Source of the DNA: Salipiger bermudensis
Lineage (GTDB): Bacteria; Pseudomonadota; Alphaproteobacteria; Rhodobacterales; Rhodobacteraceae
Assembly (NCBI RefSeq): GCF_019801965.1
Contig: NZ_JAHVIA010000006.1
Span: 186,001 to 250,000, forward strand
DNA: 64,000 bases
Direction: 5' to 3'
Part shown: piece by piece, positions 16,754 to 25,549 of the stretch
How positions within the stretch are numbered: the stretch's first letter is position 1
Layout of the letters: the number at the start of each line of letters is the position of its first letter
Made by a program: the position numbers and the translations under genes
Notes under the pieces: model-generated
Database searches by the model: none
Seen by the model: the letters and a program-made list of their open reading frames with translations, nothing else
Told to the model about the DNA's origin: nothing

Positions 16754-17841
16754 GTGGTCATCCTTGGTTCGGGAGTGTCTGTAGAGGAGGGGCCTGCGGG
16801 CCGGTCGAAGCGCTGGCGCAACCAATGGATCATCGGTTTTTCGACCCGTCGGTGAATGGCGATGCCGGCCAGGGCGCAGAGGAGGAGCGTCAGCGTGAGG
16901 GTGATGAGAAACTGGGGCCAGCCGCTGAGGGGAAGTTTGGCGAACGCCTTGTATAGCGGGATCATCAGGATCGTATGCGACAGGTAGATGGAATAACTCG
17001 CGTCACCGATCGCGCCGAGGCCGGGAATAACGAGTGACGGTCGCAGGTCCTGCAGGGCGAGGGTGCCGGCGACGGTCAGGATGCCGGCCGCGAAGAACGC
17101 AGGTTGGATCCAGCTCTCGGGCAGGCCGTTGACCGCCGCGATGACCGCGATTCCGAGCCCAAGCGGAAGCAGCAGCACGAAGCGCGAGAAATCGGTTCTC
17201 CGCCAGAGCATCGCGAGGAGGATTCCCGCCACGAAGAGCAGGAGGAACGGATTGGTCCAGGTGACGAAGAGGGCATCGGTGCTGTCGACCACGAGGCCGA
17301 GACCGACAAGCGCCAGCAGGATCGCGATGGCGACGGGGCCGGGCTTGCCGGCGAGGATCCCGATGAAGAAAACGAGAAAGAAGAACATCTCGTAGTTCAA
17401 CGTCCATCCTGGAACCAGGATCGGCCAGATCTCCGTCTCGATCGCCGAATGATAATGCGGGATGAAGAGCAGCGATTGCAGCAGCTCGAAAAGTCGCCGC
17501 GTCGGCTCTCCGGCCGCGACATCGTTCCGGAACAGGAGCAGGAAGAACACCAGCGTCATGACCCAATAGATCGGGACGACCCGGATGATCCGGCGCTTTG
17601 CAAAGGTCGCAGGCCGCTCCTTGCGGCAGGCATACATCATAACGAAACCGCTGATGACGAAGAAGATCAGCACGCCGGGGCGCCCGAAATGGGACTCCTC
17701 CAGCGGTGAGTAGAAGCCCGGACGACGCTGTACCGCGTGGTGCAGGACGACCATCATCGCCGCGATGCCCCTTAGGTATTGTATCTGGTCCAGCGTCCTG
17801 GAGGTTGCAAATCGATCCGTGCCGAAGTCTAGGTTACCCAT
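16750..17841 (-). CDS. Membrane acyltransferase 3 family (OafA/ExoZ-like)
   Basis: 363 residues, about ten transmembrane helices. The N-terminus has the family hallmark QIQYLRGIAAMMVVLHHAVQ, with the His involved in acyl transfer; SHFGRPGVLIFFVISGFVM and RRIIRVVPIYWVMT follow. Such enzymes carry acetyl or other acyl groups across the membrane to O-antigen or exopolysaccharide sugars. The ATG at 17841 has AAGGAG, overlaps the last 13 bases of the polymerase gene, and the stop overlaps the sulfotransferase start. Confidence 0.9.
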   Translation of the reverse strand: MGNLDFGTDRFATSRTLDQIQYLRGIAAMMVVLHHAVQRRPGFYSPLEESHFGRPGVLIFFVISGFVMMYACRKERPATFAKRRIIRVVPIYWVMTLVFFLLLFRNDVAAGEPTRRLFELLQSLLFIPHYHSAIETEIWPILVPGWTLNYEMFFFLVFFIGILAGKPGPVAIAILLALVGLGLVVDSTDALFVTWTNPFLLLFVAGILLAMLWRRTDFSRFVLLLPLGLGIAVIAAVNGLPESWIQPAFFAAGILTVAGTLALQDLRPSLVIPGLGAIGDASYSIYLSHTILMIPLYKAFAKLPLSGWPQFLITLTLTLLLCALAGIAIHRRVEKPMIHWLRQRFDRPAGPSSTDTPEPRMTT

Positions 17842-19271
17842 TCCACTCGCTCCTTCATAAGAAGCCTTCGCCGTCGCGACTTACGGAGCGCGGGAAGGCC
17901 CAGTGACAGGCCGAAAAGCATTCCGGCCATGACAAAGAATATGAAGTCGAGGTTGGGGGTCGCCTTGACGACGAGTGCGCGGGCCATGCAGCCGGCAAGA
18001 CCCATTTTCAGGGCCATGGCGACTTGCATGGTTGCGGGATCAAAATGCGCAATCGGCGTTCGAAACAGGCGCCAGAGGAAAGTGAGAAGAAGGCCGAGGC
18101 CGATGAGCCCGGTGGTTCCGAGCACCGCGGCAATCCAGTTGGAGGCGCGCACCGAGCCGAGGCCCGCGCCGAGTGTCAGAGTGTCCCAGAAATTGCGCAG
18201 GGCCTGGATGTTCCAGCTCATGCGCTCGACGCCGGAATCGCTCGAAAGCTTGGTCAGCAGGGAGCGGTCGACGAAATCCGAGAAGGCGGGGACCATCGCG
18301 TAGAGCAGATAGGCCGTCATGATGAGCAGCGGCACGCCCGCCACTGCCACCACCAGCGCGCCGGCGACGCGGGTGTCGAGCAGGCCGCTGCGGCCCTTCG
18401 ACATGTCGCGCATGCGCAATGCCGCGAAGATCGCGATCAGCAGTGCCGCCCCGACATAGGCCGAGGAGGAGGTGCCGCGGATCACCAGGAAGAGCGTCAG
18501 CAGCATCATCGCCAGCGGCATCGGGCTCTTGCTGCGGTCGTGGAACCAGTAGCCGAGCCAGAAGCCGAAGATGCCGAGCGACAGGTAGCCGTAGGACGAG
18601 GCCTCGGGGAACCCGCCGATCATCCGGTTGAGCCCGGCCATCTCCTGGCCCAGCGTCAGCGAGTAGTTGGCGGTCCGGATCGGGGCCATGACCCAGCTGG
18701 TATGGGTCATCTGGGTCAGCACGTCGGTGATGCCGAGGGCAGCATGGGCCAGCGTGATGGCAAGTACCGCGCGCAGCACCAGCCGGTGGTCGGGCCGGCG
18801 CATGACGATCATCGCGGTGGCGGCGAAGGCCAGCAGGCTGAGGATCATGCGCAGCAGCTGCGAGAGGTTGCCGCCGCCGGGCGACAGCGGCGACATGATG
18901 ATGCCGATCTGGTTGGCCACCCGGCCGATGCTGAACACCTCGGTCTGACCGGCGAACAGGCGCGGAAAGAACGCGGTTGCGAGGATCGCGTAGAGCAGGA
19001 AGCCGAGCAGCGGCAGCCCGGGCTGGCCCGGGGTGAGCAAGCGCCCGAAATCGGTCACGAAATTGCGGTGCAGCAGCAGCATCATCGCCATCGCCAGCAG
19101 CACCATGTCGGTGGCCAGGATCGTCGTGTTGCCGATCGCCGGGAGATTGAACGCCGCCATCATGCCGAACGGGATCGCGACACAGAAGATCGCCAGCCCG
19201 TGATAGGCGCCGCGACGCATCATCCAGACCATCAGAAGGAGCGCGATGAAGGTACTTGGGACAACCTGCAT
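17829..19271 (-). CDS. Wzy-like exopolysaccharide polymerase / O-antigen ligase-like
   Basis: 480 residues, 11-12 predicted membrane helices and a large loop with GFPEASSYGYLSLGIFGFWLG followed by LTLGAGLGSVRASNW, the motif pattern of Wzy/O-antigen-ligase-like polymerases that join lipid-linked repeat units in the periplasm. First gene of the operon with the acyltransferase and sulfotransferase; divergent from the flippase at 19411, so the export and assembly functions share a 139-base promoter region. Sequence divergence prevents separating polymerase from ligase. Confidence 0.8.
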   Translation of the reverse strand: MQVVPSTFIALLLMVWMMRRGAYHGLAIFCVAIPFGMMAAFNLPAIGNTTILATDMVLLAMAMMLLLHRNFVTDFGRLLTPGQPGLPLLGFLLYAILATAFFPRLFAGQTEVFSIGRVANQIGIIMSPLSPGGGNLSQLLRMILSLLAFAATAMIVMRRPDHRLVLRAVLAITLAHAALGITDVLTQMTHTSWVMAPIRTANYSLTLGQEMAGLNRMIGGFPEASSYGYLSLGIFGFWLGYWFHDRSKSPMPLAMMLLTLFLVIRGTSSSAYVGAALLIAIFAALRMRDMSKGRSGLLDTRVAGALVVAVAGVPLLIMTAYLLYAMVPAFSDFVDRSLLTKLSSDSGVERMSWNIQALRNFWDTLTLGAGLGSVRASNWIAAVLGTTGLIGLGLLLTFLWRLFRTPIAHFDPATMQVAMALKMGLAGCMARALVVKATPNLDFIFFVMAGMLFGLSLGLPALRKSRRRRLLMKERVEWVT

Positions 19272-19410
19272 GAAAGTGCTGAACCGAGAAGCGTTGATTG
19301 AAACAATTCCACGACACCAACCAGCAAAGCCCTACTGTCGCGAGTTGATCCTATCTTTCCGTTGTCGCATTTCATAGTGTCGACTTAACTTCACTCGTAA
19401 AGTTTCTTTC

Positions 19411-20877
19411 ATGAACCAAGATTTGCCTGAAAAGTCGCGCAAGCTCGGAAACGGACGAGCGCGCCGAGGAGGCATGGCGATCTTCGCCTTCGTGGCGCGA
19501 TCGCTGCAACAGATTGCCACCTTCGTCATTACCCTGCTGGCCGCACGATTTCTGCTGCCGGCGGAATACGGGGTCTACAGCCTCGCCATCGTGTTCATCA
19601 CGCTGATCCAGACCCTGACCTACACCGGATTCTACCATTTCGTCGTCACCTCGAAGCAGGAGGACGACGTCGTTCTGTCGACGAGCTTCTGGATGATCAC
19701 CGGGCTTGCGACGATTGCGGCGGGGGCCCTGGCGCTCGCCGCCTGGCCGATCGCCTGGGCCTTCGACGCGCCGGATCTCGGGCCGGTGCTTCTGCTGCTT
19801 GCGGCGGTGCAGCCGGTGGCCGGGGCGGGGGCGTGGTTCTCGGCGGCGCTGCTGCGCCGCGGCGCGGTGAACCTGCACTTCACCATCATGTTCGTGCAGA
19901 ACCTGGCGGCGCTGGTCGGCGGCGCGGTGCTGCTCGGCCTGTGGCAATCGCTCTACGCGCTGGTGGCGTTTCGCTATCTGCGGGTGCTCACCGGCGCGGT
20001 GCTCTATCTCGTCCTGGCCCGCGACCGCCCGAGCCGGATCTTCGATCGCGAGATGGCCCGCAAGGCGACGGGCTTTTCCGGCGGGCTCTACGGGGCGCGC
20101 TTCCTCAATTTCCTGTCGCGCTATGCCGGCGATCTGCTGCTCGGCCTGATGTTCAGCACCGCGGAGGCCGGTCTCTACCGGTTCGGCAACCGGGTGGCCG
20201 GCGGCGCGGTCGACGTCATCCTGCAGCCGATGCGCAGCTTCGCGCTGACCCAGTTCGGCGCCGCCGGGCGCAAGGGCAAGGACCTTGCGCATCCGCTCGA
20301 GCGCTTCACCGGCACCATCGTGGTGCTGACCGGGGGCGTGGCCTCCGTGGTGGTGGTGTTCGCACCGGCGGTGGTCGCGGATTTCTTCAACCCGGCCTAT
20401 CTCGCGGCGATCGGCGTGACCTACGCGATGGCGCTGCGCTCGGTGCTCAGCATCGGCAACCTGCTGCTCGAGCCGGCGCTGGCGGCAAAGGACCGGACCG
20501 GCCGGGTGATGATGTTCAACCTCGTCTGGACGGTCCTGACGATCCTCGCGGTTTTCGTGTTCTCGAGCTTCGGACTGGCGGCGCTGGCCTGGAGCCAGGC
20601 CGCGGTGATGGGGATGACCACGGTCTCGGCCTTCTGGCTGCTGCGCCGCGAGGGCATCCGCGTCGGTCGCGCGGTGCGCGCCCTCGGGGTCAGCCTCGGG
20701 CTGGTCGTTCTCTACGCGGCGGCGCTCAACGAGCTCTGGCTGCTGCTTCAGGCGGCGATCGAAAGCGACGTGCTGGCGCTCTGCCTCGGGCTTGGGGTGG
20801 CAACGCTTCTCGGCTGCGTCGCCCTCGTGCTAGCGTGGAAGCTCAAGGTCTTCACGCTCGGCGCGTTTTCAGGATGA
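19411..20877 (+). CDS. Wzx/MOP-type polysaccharide flippase
   Basis: 488 residues with about 12-14 membrane helices. The N-terminal FVARSLQQIATFVITLLAARFLLPAEYGVYSLA is the typical start of the polysaccharide biosynthesis/MOP flippase family, which moves undecaprenyl-linked repeat units across the inner membrane. First gene of a rightward operon with a sulfotransferase and a glycosyltransferase (gaps 25 and 2 bases). The ATG at 19411 lacks a strong ribosome site; an internal ATG at 19474 sits too close to its GAGGAGG. Confidence 0.9.
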   Translation: MNQDLPEKSRKLGNGRARRGGMAIFAFVARSLQQIATFVITLLAARFLLPAEYGVYSLAIVFITLIQTLTYTGFYHFVVTSKQEDDVVLSTSFWMITGLATIAAGALALAAWPIAWAFDAPDLGPVLLLLAAVQPVAGAGAWFSAALLRRGAVNLHFTIMFVQNLAALVGGAVLLGLWQSLYALVAFRYLRVLTGAVLYLVLARDRPSRIFDREMARKATGFSGGLYGARFLNFLSRYAGDLLLGLMFSTAEAGLYRFGNRVAGGAVDVILQPMRSFALTQFGAAGRKGKDLAHPLERFTGTIVVLTGGVASVVVVFAPAVVADFFNPAYLAAIGVTYAMALRSVLSIGNLLLEPALAAKDRTGRVMMFNLVWTVLTILAVFVFSSFGLAALAWSQAAVMGMTTVSAFWLLRREGIRVGRAVRALGVSLGLVVLYAAALNELWLLLQAAIESDVLALCLGLGVATLLGCVALVLAWKLKVFTLGAFSG

Positions 20878-20902
20878 ATTTTAAGAAAAGACAGGCAACT
20901 TA

Positions 20903-21757
20903 ATGCGGTATCTCCCGACACACGACCTTTTCTTCGTGCACATTCCCAAGAATGGCGGCCAGAGCGTGCGCAACGCCATGGTCAAGGCCGGCACGCTGTC
21001 CTTCGCGCCGCTGGCCGAGGATCTCGGCATCCCGCCGGAGCAGGCCGCCGAGGCGGCCGAGTCCGGCATCGAGCACCCCGAGCTCGGCATGATCCACCCG
21101 GCGCACCTGCCGCTCTGGGTGATGGCTGCGTATTTTCCGCAGAGCTGGCAGACCTTCCAGTCGAGCCACAGCCTGGCGCTGACCCGTGATCCGCGGGACC
21201 GGTTCTTCTCGGCGCTGATGCAGCGTCTGAAGGAATTCCGCGGCGCCGGACAGATCCGGGCCGATGACCCGATGGTGGCGGAAGAGGCGGCGCGGGTCTG
21301 CGGCTGGCTCGACCAGCGCCCGCGCCACGCGGACCTCGAATATGTGCATTTCATCCGGCAGCAGGATTTCGTCGATCTTGACGGCACCCGGATGGTGAAT
21401 GCGGTCTTCCCGATGAACGCGATGGGCGCAGTGGCGGCCTGGACCGAGCAGGCCTGCGGCTTCCGCCTCGAGGTCGGCCACGATCACGCTCGCCGCCAGC
21501 CGAAGGCCTGGGCCAAGCGCATCCAGCCGGTGGCACGGTTTGCCGGCCGCAAGCTGATGCCGCGGACGGTGAAGCGGGCGCTGCACCCGCTCTGGATGTC
21601 GAGCGGGGTTTTCGCCAATGCGGCGCAGGGCTACCGCGACGTCTCGCTGGGCGACGACACCGAAGCCTTCATCGCACAATACTATGCGGCCGATGCTGCC
21701 CTGCATGCCGAGGCGCAAGCCGCCGCGACCGCACAGCTTGCCGGGACGGCTGCCTGA
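20903..21757 (+). CDS. Sulfotransferase, sulfotransferase_2-like
   Basis: 284 residues. The start HDLFFVHIPKNGGQSVRNAM contains the HIPKxGGxS phosphosulfate loop seen in heparan-sulfate 2-O and HNK-type sulfotransferases; LALTRDPRDRFFSALMQ (about 92-108) is the 3'-phosphate motif. It would transfer sulfate from PAPS to a sugar hydroxyl. It lies between flippase and glycosyltransferase, which points to the same polysaccharide, before export. No signal peptide, so cytoplasmic. Confidence 0.85.
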   Translation: MRYLPTHDLFFVHIPKNGGQSVRNAMVKAGTLSFAPLAEDLGIPPEQAAEAAESGIEHPELGMIHPAHLPLWVMAAYFPQSWQTFQSSHSLALTRDPRDRFFSALMQRLKEFRGAGQIRADDPMVAEEAARVCGWLDQRPRHADLEYVHFIRQQDFVDLDGTRMVNAVFPMNAMGAVAAWTEQACGFRLEVGHDHARRQPKAWAKRIQPVARFAGRKLMPRTVKRALHPLWMSSGVFANAAQGYRDVSLGDDTEAFIAQYYAADAALHAEAQAAATAQLAGTAA

Positions 21758-21759
21758 CC

Positions 21760-22836
21760 ATGGCCCGCATCGACATCAACGGAAAGTTCCTCGGCGCCGG
21801 CCTCAACGGCGTCCACCGGACGGCGGCGCATTATGCCTCGCTGCTGATCGAGCGTGGCCGTGCCGCCGGCCACGAGGTGCGGCTTCTGTCGCCGCGCGAG
21901 GTCGCCCCCGATCCCGAGTTCCCGCTGCTGCGCCCGGAGGTGCATCCGGGCCGCTTCGGCGCCGGGCAGGGCTGGGAAATGCTGACCTTGCCACGGCTGG
22001 CGCGCGGCGCGCTGCTGGTCAACTTCTGCAACCTCGCGCCGCTGCTGCATCCGCGCTCGATGGTGATGATCCACGACGCGCAGACCTATCTCTACCCGGC
22101 GGATTATTCCGGCCGGCAGGCCACGGCCTACCGGGCGCTGCTGCCGCTGATCGGGCGCCGCGCGCTGCGGATCCTGACGGTCTCGGATTTCTCGCGGCAC
22201 TCGCTGGCCGATCACCATGTCGGCCGGCTCGACAAGATCGACGTGGTGCATAACGGCACCGACCACATCCGTGACATCCCCCCGGAGCCGGAAATCCTCG
22301 CCCAGCACGGGCTGGAGGCTGGCGGCTACGTCATGGTCGTGGGCTCCGCCAAGGGCTACAAGAATATCGCCCGGGTCTTCGAGGCGATGCGCACGCCGCT
22401 GCCCGGCGGGCAGAAGCTGGTGGTGGCCGGCGGGGCAGGGCGCGACGCCTATCTCGCGAAGGGCTGGCAGCCGCCGGAGGGCACCGTCTTCACCGGATTC
22501 GTGTCCGACGGCGCGCTGCGGGCGCTCTACGAGGGCGCGGCGGTGTTCGCGTTTCCATCCCGCACCGAAGGCTTCGGACTGCCGCCGATCGAGGCGATGC
22601 ATTGCGGCACGCCGGTGGTCGCGGCGCGGGCTGGCGCGATGCCGGAGGTCTGCGCCGAGGGTGCGCTGCTCGTCGATCCCGAAGACACCGCGGCATGGCG
22701 CGACGCGCTAATCTCGGTGCTGGGCGATCCCGCCCGCTCCGACGCTCTGCGCCTCAAGGGCTCCGAGCGGGCCGCCCAGCTCAGCTGGCGCGCCGCCGGC
22801 GATCGTCTCTGGGAGACGGTGTCGAAGGTGATTTGA
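21760..22836 (+). CDS. Glycosyltransferase family 1/4
   Basis: 358 residues, GT-B fold. N-terminal Rossmann start DINGKFLGAGLNGVHRTAAHY; C-terminal donor domain with VVGSAKGYKNIARVFEAM, FVSDGALRALYEGAAVFAFPSRTEGFGLPPIEAM and GTPVVAARAGAMPEVCAEGALLVDPED, the E-x7-E nucleotide-sugar motif. It adds a sugar to the lipid-linked repeat unit. Two bases after the sulfotransferase; last gene of the operon, followed by a stem-loop at 22854. Confidence 0.93.
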   Translation: MARIDINGKFLGAGLNGVHRTAAHYASLLIERGRAAGHEVRLLSPREVAPDPEFPLLRPEVHPGRFGAGQGWEMLTLPRLARGALLVNFCNLAPLLHPRSMVMIHDAQTYLYPADYSGRQATAYRALLPLIGRRALRILTVSDFSRHSLADHHVGRLDKIDVVHNGTDHIRDIPPEPEILAQHGLEAGGYVMVVGSAKGYKNIARVFEAMRTPLPGGQKLVVAGGAGRDAYLAKGWQPPEGTVFTGFVSDGALRALYEGAAVFAFPSRTEGFGLPPIEAMHCGTPVVAARAGAMPEVCAEGALLVDPEDTAAWRDALISVLGDPARSDALRLKGSERAAQLSWRAAGDRLWETVSKVI

Positions 22837-22853
22837 TCGGACACGGCACTGCA

Positions 22854-22888
22854 CGTGACCGGCTCGGGAGGGCCGGTCACGATCGTTT
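22854..22888 (+). terminator. Stem-loop ending the flippase operon
   Basis: CGTGACCGGC (22854-22863), 8-base loop, GCCGGTCACG (22872-22881), then ATCGTTT. Perfect 10-base arms 17 bases after the stop, but a short T run. Confidence 0.6.
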
Positions 22889-23231
22889 GGGCGATATCGC
22901 ACCGGGGGCGCGGACCGTTGGCCGCCCCGGGCGTGATGAAACTCGAGTTCAGCGCCGGGGCTGGTGTCGCCTCAGGTTGCGTTGGCGCAAGCTGAAATAG
23001 AATTTGCGGCTTTGATTTCACCATGACACCCCGGTTTCGCTGAATTTTCGAGAGATAGGTGAAATTACCGATCACACACTTTTCGGGTGATCGTTCGATT
23101 GACTTTTTAACGGAATCAGAGAAGCTTTGGGCAGCGGCGCCGTTTTTTTGCCGCAATTACATTCGTCGGACCATTGGTTCAATTCATTAGTTTTGCCGGA
23201 GCGTGGCCGACGTTTTCTGGTGGAGGAAGTT
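22889..23231. other. Gene-free region upstream of the VWA-RTX gene
   Basis: About 340 bases, changing from GC-rich to AT-rich around 22990 as expected for a promoter of a surface-protein gene. No clear -35/-10 pair or RNA gene can be fixed. The strong ribosome site GGAGGAAG ends it. Confidence 0.4.
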
Positions 23232-24767
23232 ATGTCTGTAGTATTTTCGAAAGCCCTCGGCGATGGTGAAATGATCGTGGCCGATGGCGCCGATGACTCC
23301 CTGCTCGGGACCAGTTTTGACGATCGCCTGATCCTTGGTCCGGGCAATGACACGGCCTATGCCGGCGCCGGCGACGATTACGTTCGCGGCGAAGCCGGCA
23401 ATGACGAGCTTTACGGCGAGGATGGGGACGACAAGCTGATCGGCGGCGATGGCGATGATTGCCTCTTCGGCGGTGACGGCGATGATCGTCTCTACGGCGG
23501 CTCCGGCCTCGATTTCCTGCAGGGCGGCGACGGCAACGACGTGCTCTACGGCGGAACGCCGGGCGAAGGCCGCGACAATTCCTATGACGTCTTCGATTTC
23601 GATGATGATGACGGGTTCGACCGGGTCTTCTACATGGACGCCTCCGACCGGCTGAATTTCAACGGCTCGGCCACGCTGACCGCGGAGTTCCGCGGCTCCA
23701 ACAACGACGTGATCCTGAACTATGGCAACACCACCGTGGTGCTCGAGAACGTGGAGTTCATGAACGAGTCGAACTACCTCGATTTCATCTCGTTCAACGA
23801 TCCCTCGAAGCCGACCGGCGACACCCCGCCGCCGCCCCCGCTTGAGCCGCAGCCGGTAAGCTACTCGACGAGCGCAACGGTTCCGGTGTCGGGTCAATCG
23901 GTGGATTTCACCATCAACACCTTCGACAGCACCGATGACGGCACGCTCGACATCTCGGCCACGGTTGGCCTGAGCGGGGTCAGCGGCAGCGGCGTAAACA
24001 TCGCTTATGTCATTGATGAATCTGGCTCGATCAACTCCTCCGAGCACGCGTTCGAGACCGGCGCGCTCGTTGGTCTGACGCAAGCGATCATCGATGGAGG
24101 CTTCACCAACGAGCAGGTCGATATCGGCGTGATCCCGTTCTCCAACGGCGCGGTGGTCGACGGCGTGTTCGATCCGGCGGATGCCGCCGACCTGACGGCG
24201 GTCAACCCGGACCTGGTGAACGCGATGGTCACCCGCAACTACTCTGGCGGCACCAATTTCGAGGGCGCGCTTCAGGGCGCCATCGACTTCCTCAACAGCG
24301 TTGCCGATCCCGGTGAGACCAACCTTGTCTACTTCTTGTCGGACGGTGTCGGCGGCGGATCCTTCCTCGACGAGGTGGCCACGCTGACCGACCCGAGCGG
24401 GCTCAACGCGCAGATCCTCGCCTTCGGCATCCCCGGCGCCAGCACCGCCCAGCTCGACCAGATCGACAACACCGGCGGGGCCACCATCCTGGGCTCGATC
24501 GACGATCTGAGCACGGCGGTGGTCGGCTCGCCGATCTCCGGTGCCACGGTCGATGATTTCGTGCTGATGGTGAACGGTGTCGTGGATACCAGCGTCGACG
24601 AGACCGACCTGGTGGTCACCCCGTTCGGCTACAGCCTGCCGACGGAAACCATCAATGGCCTCAACTTCGGCGCCGGCGACGAGAATGACATCACCGCCAT
24701 CGTGTCCTTCGACGATCCCGACGACACCACGCTGACGATCGATTTCGAGGCTGACTCGATCTTCTGA
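23232..24767 (+). CDS. RTX protein with von Willebrand factor A domain
   Basis: 511 residues from ATG 23232, set by GGAGGAAG. Unusual order: RTX nonapeptides first (about 36-110, roughly eight repeats), a haemolysin-type beta-roll cap (115-188), a Pro-rich hinge (198-209), then a VWA domain (256-440) with an intact MIDAS start D262-x-S264-x-S266 (DESGS), SGGTNFEGAL and FLSDGVG. It ends in a 70-residue acidic tail (SFDDPDDTTLTIDFEADSIF). No signal peptide, so type I secretion is likely. VWA suggests metal-dependent adhesion to another protein or surface. Confidence 0.88.
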   Translation: MSVVFSKALGDGEMIVADGADDSLLGTSFDDRLILGPGNDTAYAGAGDDYVRGEAGNDELYGEDGDDKLIGGDGDDCLFGGDGDDRLYGGSGLDFLQGGDGNDVLYGGTPGEGRDNSYDVFDFDDDDGFDRVFYMDASDRLNFNGSATLTAEFRGSNNDVILNYGNTTVVLENVEFMNESNYLDFISFNDPSKPTGDTPPPPPLEPQPVSYSTSATVPVSGQSVDFTINTFDSTDDGTLDISATVGLSGVSGSGVNIAYVIDESGSINSSEHAFETGALVGLTQAIIDGGFTNEQVDIGVIPFSNGAVVDGVFDPADAADLTAVNPDLVNAMVTRNYSGGTNFEGALQGAIDFLNSVADPGETNLVYFLSDGVGGGSFLDEVATLTDPSGLNAQILAFGIPGASTAQLDQIDNTGGATILGSIDDLSTAVVGSPISGATVDDFVLMVNGVVDTSVDETDLVVTPFGYSLPTETINGLNFGAGDENDITAIVSFDDPDDTTLTIDFEADSIF

Positions 24768-24828
24768 GGCTTGCGCTTCCCCTTTCCCCGCCTGGCGAGA
24801 TGCGCCGGGATGGGGTGGGCCAAAAAAG

Positions 24829-24861
24829 GCGCGCGGCGATTTCGATCGCCGCGCGCTTTTT
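24829..24861. terminator. Strong intrinsic terminator after the VWA-RTX gene
   Basis: GCGCGCGGCGA (24829-24839), loop TTTCGA, TCGCCGCGCGC (24846-24856), then TTTTT; an A run (24822-24827) precedes the stem, so it can work in both directions. Confidence 0.9.
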
Positions 24862-25549
24862 GTTTCGCGCCGCTGCATGGATCGGGTGGGAGCAGGATTC
24901 GGCGTCGTCGCAAATGGCGGCCAGAAGATCGGCTCGAACCGGACGATTAGGTTTACAGAGGCGGCGGGATCCTGCCGTGCGACGGCCCGCGATCGACGCC
25001 GCGACAGGCTGATTCTCATTCGTGACGTGGGGTAATTTCTTACGAAAGCCGGTTGGGATTCCGGCTTTGTCAGGCGCTATCAGCGTTCGTGCTGGCGCAA
25101 AGCTCGATCCGAATTGTCCGGCGTAAGTAATTGAAATATTTATTAAGTTATCAAAATGATAAAGTCAGACTTATTACTGATGTTGGTGATAACCAAAGCC
25201 ACTCAACCTAAGGTGAAAAATTAGCCGTATGCCCTTATTTTGCCTTATTCATTGACAGGCGAAGTTTCGCTCCTCTACGGTCGGGCCATAGTGCTTTTTA
25301 TGCGTTTGGGGGCTGTTTTTACAGAAGGGAAACAAAACACGTTCATGTAAGTCATTGAACGTGCAGGGGAGTATCTGAAATTTTCTCGCATGCCTGGACC
25401 GCTTTTGCTGCGGCCCGACCATTTGGCATGTCGGTTCTGCCTATGGGGGCGATGCGCGGAAGCGATTCCGCGCAAATGAAATTTTTTGACCGGGTGGAAT
25501 TGCACAGGGAAAGCGCAATCCCCCGGGATTTGATTGAAGGGGAAAATCA
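24862..25549. other. Long AT-rich upstream region of the giant adhesin
   Basis: Nearly 690 bases without a gene. It contains TTATCA-AAA-TGATAA (25148-25162), a -35-like TTGACA at 25252-25257 with no good -10, and a perfect dyad CACGTTCA-N10-TGAACGTG (25338-25363). The low GC and clustered dyads suggest a complex promoter. Confidence 0.5.
25338..25363. promoter_or_regulatory. Perfect spaced dyad upstream of the adhesin
   Basis: CACGTTCA (25338-25345) and TGAACGTG (25356-25363) are exact inverted copies separated by 10 bases, 187 bases before the adhesin ATG. The geometry fits a dimeric regulator; its identity is unknown. Confidence 0.4.
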
